Shown piece after piece: positions 11,875 to 22,514 of a stretch of 64,000 nt of DNA. Each line of letters opens with the position of its first letter. Positions within the stretch are counted from its first letter, which is position 1. The notes beneath the pieces were generated by a model. The model saw only the letters and a program-made list of their open reading frames with translations. It had not been told where the DNA came from and made no database searches. The DNA is from Lepturacanthus savala (taxonomy: Eukaryota > Chordata > Actinopteri > Scombriformes > Trichiuridae): the NCBI GenBank assembly GCA_030544235.1, contig CM060470.1:21950356-22014355 (forward strand), written 5' to 3'. Position numbers and translations under genes: made by a program.

Positions 11875-14800
11875 GATTCTTTCACAGGCAAACATAGATC
11901 AATAATCATATTTATCAGGTCAATCCATTAATTGTTGTTGCATTGAGTCTCAGGGAGCGTCAAGATATTACTCACATCCTTAAAATAGAAATTGATGGCC
12001 AAAAGCCAAAACTTACATTATAATCAGCTTTCCAATAAACCTTCACATGAGTGTGTTTCCCTATTTAATAGGCCTTTTGTTGGAATATGCACTTTATAGG
12101 TGTAACTATAATTTGTACTCTTCTAATTCCAATTTGAAGCTCGTATGGAACAATATTGAATAGAAAATTAAGTTTTATTATCCAGAAAGTTAAAAATAAT
12201 GACCTGGGCTCAGCAACTGAGGGAAAATGCTATGCAACACTATGGACAAGCTGTGACTCACTTCAAAACAACAGCGAGTCCTCTGGGAGGGCTGGGATTT
12301 GATACTAAGGCCGGCACACTTCACAGTGAGAAAAACCTTTTATCAGTTACTCCGGCTGCCTTTCAGAACGTGGGGGGGGATTTTCTATAGGCTCTCTAAG
12401 GCATGAAGCACACTGGAAGTTAGCGTGAAGCACTGTGAACTAGAAGAAAATGCTTACAATAGTGCAGACACACTCGATCCATTCTCCAGAATCACCACCC
12501 ATGAGTGCATTTAATTTGAACCTACTTTGGACAATGGTTTTCCTTTCTTTTTATCTCTAAATATGCTATGACTGTTACTGTTATTTATTTTCTTCTATGC
12601 TGATAAATATCCAATTTCTCTTTGGAATTAATCAGTATTAATTAATGATAACAGCAATGACAGTTCTAACACTCCTCTGGGTTGTAAAAATCACTGCAAG
12701 ACAGCTATACACAAATATATAATTTTATCTGTTAGAAGAAAATAAACATATTTGGTGATGATTTTATATATTTAATGTGATTATTTCGGATATCTATATT
12801 TCTACTGAAGTGAAATCTTAATACTTATCATGAATATCATAAATTGGACATTTGAGCTGTAAGGTTATAAATGAAACATAATGCAGGAAATGGCTGTGGC
12901 TCAGACACTGACCTTGCTCAATTTGAATTGGCTCAGTGACCTGGTGATATTTTATTCACACCCGAGCCAACCAGAGCTCAGCCCATCAGTTAGAGCTGAT
13001 TATGGCTTTTGGATAACGTCTTCTTCACCTGAAAAAAACTCTGTGTCAATATGGGAAGTAAAAGTTTCTGGCATTGATGAGACCTTGTGGATCATTACCA
13101 GGCGTTAGTCTATATGTGTGTTGGCGTGTGTGGGTTTGTATCTCAGAAACTGTCTGTGTCAGTATCTCAGAAATTGTATGTGCAGATTTTTTCAGATTAA
13201 CAGATACTCTTGGTGCTTGCTTGTTCATTAGACCATCTGTCTCTCCAAGCAAACACTTTGACATAAATAAAATGAATCAGTATTGATGTAACACCCTTAG
13301 CTGCACTGAAAAGCTTGTCTTACGAAACAGATGGGTTAGAAATTACAGTTGGGTGAAATAAGCACCTTAATGTTTCAGGAAACACACTGTTTTGATAATG
13401 TCTAAAATGCAGGTCTGAAATCTCTAATAGCCATTCACTTTCTGACTAAAGAAGTGGTAGCAACGTTTTCAACATATGATTTGTGTTTTACTTTTATTTT
13501 AATTGTGTCTCATGTCTTCTGCACCAAAAGTTTAAAGAGCACCAATAGTTCTTATCTGAGAATCAGAATTCTATCAGAATTCTATACCGATCCACTTAAA
13601 TATGAATTTCAGGATAAGTAATTTCAACAACTACAGAAGGTAGACTGTCCACTGCAGAAATATGCCTGCTTTTTTCATGGCTGGCAGTGTGTGCTCAAGT
13701 TTTCAAAGGTGAAAAATATGATGGCACTCTGAAGAGACCAGTAAAAAGTTAGTGTGATAAAATACCCTGGCACTGTAAAACTAAAGAAAATATGATTACT
13801 CTTGAGACCTTTGGGCTGTAGATCTTCTTGTCTGCCCTGTGCTTCCTCTGTTCTTCTCTCTATGGCATTTAATAGGCGGATGAATCAACTGATAAATTCT
13901 GCCTTTTCAGACAACTTTCACTGTTTTAATTTCTGCTGTTAATAATTAGTGAGAGCTATATGACAATGCAATGTTGATTCATAGTTCTGTTGTAATATAA
14001 ATTCATTTTAGGCAGAAGTGGAATCACCACACCTATCATTATATCAACACAAAGAGAAGCAATGTTATGACAGTTTCATCCCCAGCAGCAACAGACTATG
14101 CTCTAAGGCAAGTCTCAAAATGAATTAGGTTAAACAGATTTGAATGATCTCAAAATGTCTCAAATTAAAACTAGATCAAATTAAGTTTTTAAACGTCCCA
14201 TATGCAAACTGCCATTTCATAACTCTGCATACGGTATGAGTGTTGCATAAAAATGGCCTAATGCATGAAAATACTTCGAAAAGCAGACAAAATGCTCACA
14301 ACCTGGATGTTTAAGACTTTGCAGTTTCAAGACTTTGCATGTACTTCCTTCACTTTGTGAGGTCATACAGTAGCTCACCCACCTGCCTCTACTCTAACAG
14401 TCTCAGTCTTCCAAGTGAAAATCAGCCAATCAGAAGAGACACTCATGAATATTAATGACAAATATGACCCATGCTTTCTGGTGCTCCAGCAAGGTGTTGG
14501 AGAGCTCTATAAAACTACAGTTAGTTGAATTTTTGTACTTAATATAGCAAATATATCATGTGAGGGGTATCAAAACTTAAAAAAACAGTAAATAGGACCT
14601 GAAAAACAAAATAAATTAACCAATAAAAATAAAATCTAAATTTCACTCCTGTTAACACATTTATATGACAACCTTGTGGTCGGCATCAGTAAATCAATAA
14701 ATGCAAGGTGGTATAAATGCAGTTGGGTTTAGCTATTTCCAAGTGTTGTTATACAATAAAAGAGCCAAAATATGAAATGGAAATATGCTTCTAGATTTTC

Positions 14801-16935
14801 AATGTGATAAATAGATTTAATCTTTACTGACACTGAATATGAAATGAGTGGACTTCTGCATTTGTTTCAAGGCTCATTTTGTGTATGTGTTTACCTCCTT
14901 ACGTATGTGTGTACGTAAGGAGCCGACAGTAACATTTCACTACATTGTTGTCTGCATGTGATGAATAAATCTGAATCTGATTCAAAAGATCATCCCTCTA
15001 TTTATCAGTGATATGTGAGGTGTGACATGATTAAAAATTGTTGCACATTTAAGTGGTAGCATCAAAAAAGACATTATCAGACACCAATGGATGCAGGTGA
15101 ATTTAGAGATGAACAAAATACATGTCTATTACTGTCCTAATACTTTTTGATGGCTTTGTGACATATGAAAGGATTTAGAACCAGTGACTGTAACAAATTT
15201 CCTTGTATGCATCTATATTTAATGGAATGAGATTGGTACTAAGTTTCAACATGAGCAAAAAAAAAACATGCTTAACCGGGGGCTTGATGAATCTACTTCA
15301 TAAATGTAAGACAGGGAAAAAGAGAAGACCCTAAAACAAAGTAGAAATGGAATTTCTGCTGAGTACTCACCATAGTTTTTGTAGTTTTTGTATCCTAAAT
15401 GTTTTTGTATCCTACAAATCGTATGAATAGATAAATTCATGACAAAACTGATCATGTATAACAATAGACTTTGCAGCAATAGATTATCAACTGGCCTGAA
15501 AAACTAAAAAGTCAAACAGAAGGACAGGGCAGTGCAGAGACTTTTAGGGGACCAGGTGCCCACACATTATTGTATTAGAAAATCTGAAAATATGGCTATA
15601 GAAATGTGAACAATTAACCAATTATTATTTATTTGTAAGCTTGGTGTAAACTCTACCTCATCTACAGTGTCTAAAAATCTGGTTACTAGTTGATTCAGAT
15701 TGAAGAGTTGTAACACATACAACACAATTTTTTTTTTAGTAGTAGTAGTAGTTTTTTTTTCAAGTTTTGCAACAGATAGTCATGACTTAAGTTCTGTTCC
15801 TTTAACTGTGTTTGTCCTTGAGTTTCCTTATACCATCAGTTTAATGGTTATTTTGTGTTTGTCCTGTGCAGTGATGACCCCGTGTTTGGAACGTTGCAAG
15901 GGTAATTCCTCATGGGGGCATCTGAGAGAGTAGATAAAACATAACAGTGTCATCTAGGGTGGATAAATCTGCAAGGAAACATGATAAAATGTCCTCTACA
16001 GCGTCCTTTCTGTGGACGAAACATGATAAAATGCCCTCTCACCATGCATCATGGCTTTCTGAAAGCTGCTGTTGTTAAATGTTGAAGGCTACAGGCAGGC
16101 CTGTAAAAACAAAAAGGGCACTTGGATACCAAACAGGCAAAAGAGCAGGTTTTCAGCCAACCCCGCTCTGCACATTCCTGCTTATCATGCTTCCACTTCT
16201 GCTTTTCCTTGCTCCCTCCTCAGGGCTCTGGTGGTGTCATTAAGGCGAGTTAGACCTTCTGACTTTGGCCTTTTCGCTGTTGAGTGGGGCAACATAGTCC
16301 AGAATGGAAAAGCAGCTGGTGTTAAATAGGGAAGAAAATTTCTCAGATGGAGAGAAGATTCAATACTGCAGATACTGGAAGTGCGATCAGGACCGTGGAG
16401 AATTTACAGGCAGCTGAAGAGTTGATGTAGCAAGAACAACATACAGGGAGGTGAGGTTTAGTAGGGGATAAAACCAGAGATGAATTAAATACAGTCTGGA
16501 ACAGTCTGGAATAAAAATAAACACACATACACACACACGTTTATTCTTCAGTGTTTTCTGATGTGTTTTGATTTGATTTGAGTCAGTTCGTTTGATGTGT
16601 TGATTCCTATGTTTAGCCTGGATTGACTCCTACACATCTGCCTGTTTTAGTCCTGTTCCATCTACATACCTGTTATGATTATAGAGCACTTTAGTCAACT
16701 TGTATTGCTTTGAAATGTGATTTCGAAATAAAAAAATGACTTGACATTACACCATATTGTACATTACTTGCTTAAATGTTACTTTCCTCCATTAAAATCT
16801 CTAATTCATTTGTTGCCGTCCCCTACATTATTTCACCTAGTGGCTGAAATATAAATAGCAAACATTCTTAATGACTCAGCATCACTCTAAAGACAATTGA
16901 AAGAGCAAAATAATTTAGTATTATTAATATATGCA
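11875..16935. other. AT-rich non-coding stretch
   Basis: No gene is supported. Notable small items: an 11-bp hairpin at 14895-14922 (CTCCTTACGTA / TACGTAAGGAG), a retroelement-tail-like segment ending 'gaataaatctgaatctgatt' near 14983, poly-A/T runs, and a 22-bp direct repeat at 15976 and 16018. The block 16060-16330 is relatively GC-rich and could be conserved, but carries no recognisable protein. Confidence 0.4.
15976..16039 (+). repeat. 22-bp direct repeat, two copies 42 bp apart
   Basis: GAAACATGATAAAATGTCCTCT at 15976-15997 recurs at 16018-16039 with one substitution (T to C). It appears to be a local tandem duplication with intervening sequence. Confidence 0.7.
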
Positions 16936-16939
16936 AACT

Positions 16940-17420
16940 GACCTATCAGAAACTCTTTCCTTAAAAGCAGCTGCCCTCATTCAGACACAGTCGCCTGATT
17001 CCTCTGGGTGTCTGGGAGTTATGGAGAAATGACTGTGCTTTATGGCCTGACATCTCTAATTAACAGCTCAGTGGATGAATCAGTTCAGTCACAGTCTCCA
17101 TGCTCTGAAAATTCCTCAGATATGGAGCCGTTCGGCGCTGCTAATGAAGGCGTTGATCACTGTCAGCTTAATGACACTCCCTAAGTGGACTGTATACCCA
17201 CCCAAATTGGCAATGTTTTGGGGGGCTCCAAGCGATATTATTTAAAAGTGGGAGACCATATGTCATTTTAACTGCATGTTAATATCATGGCACTAAAAAT
17301 GCTTGCGAAGGTTTCGCAAGTTGATTCAGATCCACTAAGTACCAACAAAATGTGCTGAATGTGACACTAATGAGCGAATAAATTATTCTCGCTCTCATTA
17401 GGAAGATCAATTAATTCAAA
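16940..17420. promoter_or_regulatory. candidate conserved non-coding element
   Basis: The block is richer in GC than its surroundings, free of repeat structure and dense in homeodomain-type TAAT/ATTA cores ('taattaacagc', 'gctaatgaaggcg', 'gcttaatgacac', 'gatcaattaattc'). It has no usable reading frame. These properties are typical of vertebrate developmental enhancers. This is an impression from composition only; cross-species alignment was not possible. Confidence 0.3.
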
Positions 17421-17930
17421 CCTCGCTGGGCACAGCCATAGTCCACCAACTGCATGACTTTTTCAAGATTGAGTCCAGTTCACGTTTGTCTGCAGATCAT
17501 CACTTTAAGTGTTTTTGTTTGTTCATAAACCACAGGCAGGTAAACTGGCTTTTGCCAAAATGTGGCGTGTCATTTTATCAAATAAAAATCTAAAAAAGAA
17601 ATCACAAATATGACCTCTATATCAATTGTATAATATCACAAAACAGCTGTATTCCACAGTAACAATACATTATGCAAACTACTGTATGTGTGTACTGTAA
17701 GTCCCAGAAAAGGAAGAGTCTTGCTCATTGGGTTTTACACAGAATTGTAACTCATCATTAAAGTAAAATTCAGTATCTAGTGTTTAATTTAAATAAGCAT
17801 TAAGTTTATTTTAAGTTCAGCTGGTGCCTTTGTTCATATGAGCATGTTAGCATGCTGACATTAGCATTTAGCTGAGCAGCACCACTCTACTCAAGTACAT
17901 CCTCAAGTGTTGTTAGCTTGGCTGTAGATT

Positions 17931-18732
17931 TACCGTATTTTCCAGCCTATAAAGTGCACCTGAAAATAAGCTGCACCAGCTACATTTAGGGAAAAAAATG
18001 AATGTGTACAATATACATGCTGCACTGGACTATAAGTCTCATGTGTTTTAATGTTTAATTACCATATGTAAGGGTTCATGCATGTAGGGGATTATCAGGA
18101 ATGAAATGGCTGTTTAGTGAAGCTTCCATTTTATTAACATTAAACAAATAAGTTGCATATTTGCATAACCTATTAGTGCATTAACTATTTAGTGCAACAG
18201 TACCGAACATGTACTGTACTGTATCCCAGTGTTTCACACACACAAACATTCACGTTTATTCGAAATGTGTACACCCACCATGCAGAAATAATCCCATAAA
18301 TATCCACATCCTGGCTTTTTTCTTCCTTCTTTGACAGGCAGGTTGACTGCCTTTAACTTAAAAGCTGCATGATATGCATTTCTCCATTTATTTTACATAG
18401 TGAGGGTTTGTGCATGAAAACTTCCTTTGCGCAAACTGTCACTCTCTTAACGTCTGTCTTACTCTTGTTCTGTTTCTCATGCCACATTTGGTTCTACATT
18501 TGCTTTCATTGTTCGCGTTGCTTGTCTCACTCGCTTTTTTGGCCTCTGACTTTTCGTGCTGGAGCCCGTCGCTTAAAGGTGGGTGACGTGGCCCGGCCAT
18601 AGAGATAGATTTCGAAGGTCTCCTAGTGGCCGTTTATTGATGTAAAAATCCATAAATTAACTGCACCGTTGTATAGGCCACAGGGGTTGCATGGGGAAAA
18701 AGTAGCGGCTTATAGTCTGGCAATTACCGAAT
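17931..18732. mobile_element. non-autonomous DNA transposon with TACCGTA...TTACCGA ends
   Basis: The left end reads TACCGTATTTTCCAGCCTAT and AAAGTGCACC. The right end reads GCGGCTTATAGTCTGGCAAT and TACCGA, an imperfect inverted match (about 18 of 25 positions). The neighbouring phrases 'ctgaaaataagctgcaccag' and 'actataagtctcatgtg' match a widespread teleost element whose ends read ACCGTAATTTCCGGCCTATA. The interior has no transposase. The class within the DNA transposons is not decided here. Confidence 0.6.
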
Positions 18733-18734
18733 TA

Positions 18735-19365
18735 TTCAAACTCCAGCCTTCAACAACACAATGTGTTTATTTTCTTCATCTCAATGTTCATGTTGACACT
18801 ACTTTTGAATGATCTTAATGGTGTTCAATGCATAGCAGCATCCAATTCATGTGTATGTTGCCTTGCTTACAAACTTCAGACTACTGTGTTGAAAAGGTGC
18901 CTTTCTGGGGCATTATATTCCTTATCAAGGCTAATGCTTAATGCACTGGATCAAAACAGCTCCTCAGTCAGGGGTCTGCAACGTTTACTATCAAAGGAGC
19001 CATTAGGCACCTTTGTTAGTTTATCAGTTTACTCTGATTAGTGGTTGTAAAGCTGTGCTGGTCTGAGGTAGAACACTCTTGGTCTTACTTAATCAGACTC
19101 TCAGGACCCTTGGGGGGTTCAGCTCCTGTTTTTTAGTGCTGGAACTCCTGTGTGTCATGGCCCAATTTTGAAATATAAGCAAAGTTGAAGTGTTTTTTAA
19201 TGTTAATAATCAGTGGGAAATGGCCTAATCCTGCCCTGCATGAATGGGTTGATGTTTTTCTCTGTTGTTCTTCTTATCTTTTGTTTCCTACTCTCCTCTC
19301 CTCTCTAATCCCCTTCACTCTTCTCTCCTGTCCCCTCTGAACAGGGTTCAACACCTGTTTTGAGT
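18735..19365. other. non-coding stretch, no feature recognised
   Basis: Mixed composition with a CT-rich stretch at about 19262-19335. No coding frame or repeat end was recognised. Confidence 0.4.
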
Positions 19366-19369
19366 GATT

Positions 19370-20460
19370 ATCATGTATGCATCACTGCAAGGTAAACCCC
19401 CTCTTTGGGAATCACAGAGATTGTTGCTTCTGACCATATTTTAGAAGAGTTTCTCTCACTCCTGACATTTAAATATTCTTTGTAGGAGTGTGTTCTCTTC
19501 TTAAAACATTCATGAATTCCTCTGGGTGCCTGTATATGTCCCTGGTGGTTTGTTGTTTCTCAATTGTTCTATACCTCTTGAAATTCCGTTTTTGCGACTG
19601 GCTCTGTCATTGCTTTTGACTCCCAGTCATTCAGTTTAGATTAATTCTTCCAGGTTTTTCCGCTTTATCTTCTACCCCTGGTGCCTCATAGATATTTTTA
19701 TAATGAAAAGAGAAGGCTCCTGCTGTATCTTTAGGCTGAGATCCTCTTTCACAATTTTCAATACCACTTGGCTTGCTTGTGCTTTTCACACTTGAAATGC
19801 CAGTGGCTGACTGGCTCCATTTCCTGATTCTTCTACTTCTGATTAGCAAATGTGAGCGTGCCTGTGGCTTTGTATGTCAGTAGGTCATTTAATTCCCCTC
19901 TGCATTGGTCAAGGGATTTTCGAGTGGTTTCATTATTCGTCCTTTTGTGTACTCATTCCAAATTTTTGTAAGCAGCTTTCTAATTGTTTTTGTTTCTTCT
20001 GGAAAGACTGCAATTGCCCCCCCCCCCCCCCCAAGTAATACTTCTCTGTTTTCCATAAAGTAGATAATGAAACTTCTCCATTATCATTTTGTTCCAAACA
20101 GTTATTTAATTCCTCTTATATCCTGTACCACTGCTGGGTCATTTAATAGCAAAACATTTAGCTTCCAGTGTTTCTAGTGCTTTGGTCTTTAATCTTTTCC
20201 ATGAATCTCAATAGAGCCCTGGACCCCATTTGACTTCTAGTGGACCAGTCGCCCTGAAATTAGATATTACGACACTTATAATGTGCTGTTCAAAAGTATT
20301 TCTGCTGAACAGGATGTTCAGATCTACAATATTTGGATACAGCTGATCAACTCTCTGCCATCTAAAAGCTAAAAGCGGGGGATCTGTGCTCTTTTTGACA
20401 CAAACAGGAAAGCCGATGTCAAAAACAAAGAAAGAAAGCGGTAAAAACATTACTTCTTAG
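19370..20460 (-). pseudogene. L1-clade LINE ORF2 relic (endonuclease-to-RT linker region)
   Basis: Reading the minus strand and allowing frameshifts, successive pieces follow the order of L1-type ORF2. First comes a segment after the endonuclease (WKLNVLLLNDPAVVQDI; EELNNCLEQNDNGEVSLSTL), then PKDTAGAFSFHYKNIYEAPG, then TEPVAKTEFQEV, and finally a start-of-reverse-transcriptase-like ATISVIPKEG near 19400. Several stops and frame changes separate them, so this is an old dead copy. A poly-C/poly-G tract (20017-20032) lies inside. No A-tail or target duplication was found. The identification is from the familiar order of motifs, not a search. Confidence 0.55.
20017..20032. repeat. poly-C tract (16 nt)
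   Basis: Uninterrupted run of 16 C within the L1-like relic. It is prone to length variation and assembly error. Confidence 0.9.
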
Positions 20461-20464
20461 TCTC

Positions 20465-21035
20465 TTTAGCCTTAAACCTTTCCAAGCTGACCCCTGTTAA
20501 CAGGGGTGATTTGACACCCTTTCAGTGAGGATACAGCTGGATGTTCAGCACAAAGCCAGAATGCATGCAAAACCCTCCAGGCTACTTTTAGGGATGTTAT
20601 GTCAGGATGCTGCAGGTCTGGGGCATCTTTAGCCGAGTTGAAAAGCATCCTAGGGCATTAAGAGTAGGTCATTGTTTAATTATTTAATTTTTTAATAGTC
20701 CTCAGCATTGGAATTAAAGTGAGGTAAACCGTGGTACTGGCAAAGTGACAGACAGGCTCAGTGCAGAGGGACGAGATTACAGTTGTTTACCGCAGTCTCC
20801 ATGGTGACTCCTGACACTTAAACCCAAGTTGCTTACACATAAAACAATACACATAATACAACTTAATATAATCCACATCTCTCCACTGTTGGTATCACCC
20901 AATGAGATCACTTATGATGCCTTCAAATTTAACCAAACCCAGGATAGGCTGTGTCTGCATGGTCTATTACAGAGATTAAATATTAGAAAAGCTACACAAA
21001 CAAAATATAAAATACAGGTCAAAGTACGACATATC
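20465..21035. other. non-coding stretch with an RFX-like palindromic motif
   Basis: No gene was seen. At 20795-20808 the sequence GTCTCCATGGTGAC is an inverted-repeat motif resembling an X-box bound by RFX factors; this single match is weak evidence of function. Confidence 0.3.
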
Positions 21036-21043
21036 CTCTAGAT

Positions 21044-21240
21044 CAGGGGTGGCCAAGCCTGGTCCTGGAGAGCCACTGTGGCTGCAGGATTTTGTTCCAA
21101 CCAAGCAGTAACACACCTGATTCTATACTAATGAAGGTCCATAGCAAGGGTTCATTAGTAGAATCAGGTGTGTTCCTCCTTGATTGGAAGAAAAACCTGC
21201 ACCCACAGTGGCTCTCCAGGACCTGGGTTGGCCACCCCTG
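21044..21240. mobile_element. 197-bp hAT MITE with near-perfect 45-bp TIRs and 8-bp TSD
   Basis: The left end CAGGGGTGGCCAAGCCTGGT and the right end (reverse complement CAGGGGTGGCCAACCCAGGT) form inverted repeats that stay paired for about 45 bp with only a few mismatches. The element is flanked by the identical 8-bp repeat CTCTAGAT at 21036-21043 and 21241-21248. Size, ends and target duplication are those of a hAT miniature element. The almost fully palindromic structure would fold into one long hairpin. Confidence 0.9.
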
Positions 21241-21249
21241 CTCTAGATC

Positions 21250-22195
21250 TTTGCAGTTCTGGTAGATCATTTCATATGTTGATAAAGTTTGACATGTCAG
21301 ATCTGTATGGACTCAGAGAAAATCACTTTGTTATGTTTGTTCTGCACTCAGATCTCCCCTGCATTTATTTACTCTACAAATGTATATTGCTCGGCTATAT
21401 GGTGTCAACTCCAGGAGCTCTATTGTTATGGGGTTAAAAGTGACAATCTATGAACCACATTGATGTGAACATCTTGTTTTAAGATACAGGAAAGGCCCAT
21501 TCAAGAGTAGCTGTTTTACACTTTTTGAAACAAATGTGACATCTCTGACCCAAGAATGGTTTAAACACCATAGACCTGTGAGCCAAAGCTCCTCTATCAC
21601 ACTGTATAGTGCTTTAGCTTTTTGTGTTTTAGGTCCTTGTTTAAATGGGCATTGTTTCACAATTCAATACAAATCCCCTCCAACAACTAATTATTCCTTT
21701 CACCTTTTCTGCATAAGCCAGGATCTTCATCATTTGGTGCATATAAATTAAAGTTATATTTATGTGCCTACAACCATGTGTCGTCTCTTTTTATGCTCAA
21801 ACACTATTTCTGGGACAAGACATAAAGCTTCTTTCCATTGTTACCTGACACACTGAAAACCCTCCTTCTTACTCAAAGAGGGAGTGTGTCCTGCAGTAGC
21901 TTAATGCCACTGATGAATTTCTTAACTGGTCAACGTGTTTTTTTCTATTAATGAGATGATTGATTCAATTTACCATCTATGAATTAAAATCAGAAAGTTG
22001 TTTCACTGTGTAACCACATTTGCCAAAAGGTGCTGAACCTTAACAAGAAAAAAATGATAGAACATTTTTTCGACCTTCTGTAAACAGTTTTGAACTTTCA
22101 ATATCCAGTGGGTTTCCACAAAAAAAAAAAAAAAAAAGAAAAATCCTCCACCTCTTAAATACAAAATAAAGTAGTAAAAGCATTCGACCCCAGTT
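21250..22195. other. non-coding stretch
   Basis: No coding or repeat structure was recognised apart from a poly-A run at about 22120-22137. Confidence 0.4.
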
Positions 22196-22198
22196 CTG

Positions 22199-22510
22199 CA
22201 CTGCAAAGATTGAAATCTCAACAGGTGAAGATATCTTGTTTTTGGTACATGTAGTCCAATTAAGTAGAATTTTCTTATTCCACTGGCAGATAAATTAAGA
22301 TACTAGATAAATTAGCTTATTTAATTTGATAAATTAGCTTATTTAATTTGATAAATTAGCTTATTTAATTTGGTTTCAGTCAAATAATCTTTTTTTAAAG
22401 AAAATGTTGGTTTTGTTTTCTTAAAACTGCTCAATATTGGACTAAATTTACTAAAGACACCTTCTGCTTATCTTCAACTGTTAAAATTTTTTGCAAAAGT
22501 TTTTGCAGTG
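22199..22510. mobile_element. 312-bp MITE with CACTGCAAA / TTTTTGCAGTG ends
   Basis: Begins CACTGCAAAG and ends TTTTTGCAGTG. The interior phrases 'gatatcttgtttttggtaca' and 'tcttattccactggcagat' match a widespread teleost MITE. No clear target duplication was found. An internal array of three 22-bp repeats lies at 22306-22371. Confidence 0.65.
22306..22371 (+). repeat. three perfect 22-bp tandem repeats inside the MITE
   Basis: The unit 'gataaattagcttatttaat' plus 'tt' is repeated at 22306-22327, 22328-22349 and 22350-22371 without mismatches, which implies recent expansion. Confidence 0.9.
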
Positions 22511-22514
22511 TGAA

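Noticed and set aside
20795..20808. RFX X-box as a functional site
   Set aside because: A single 14-bp match in 64 kb is not enough and there is no promoter nearby; kept only as a remark.
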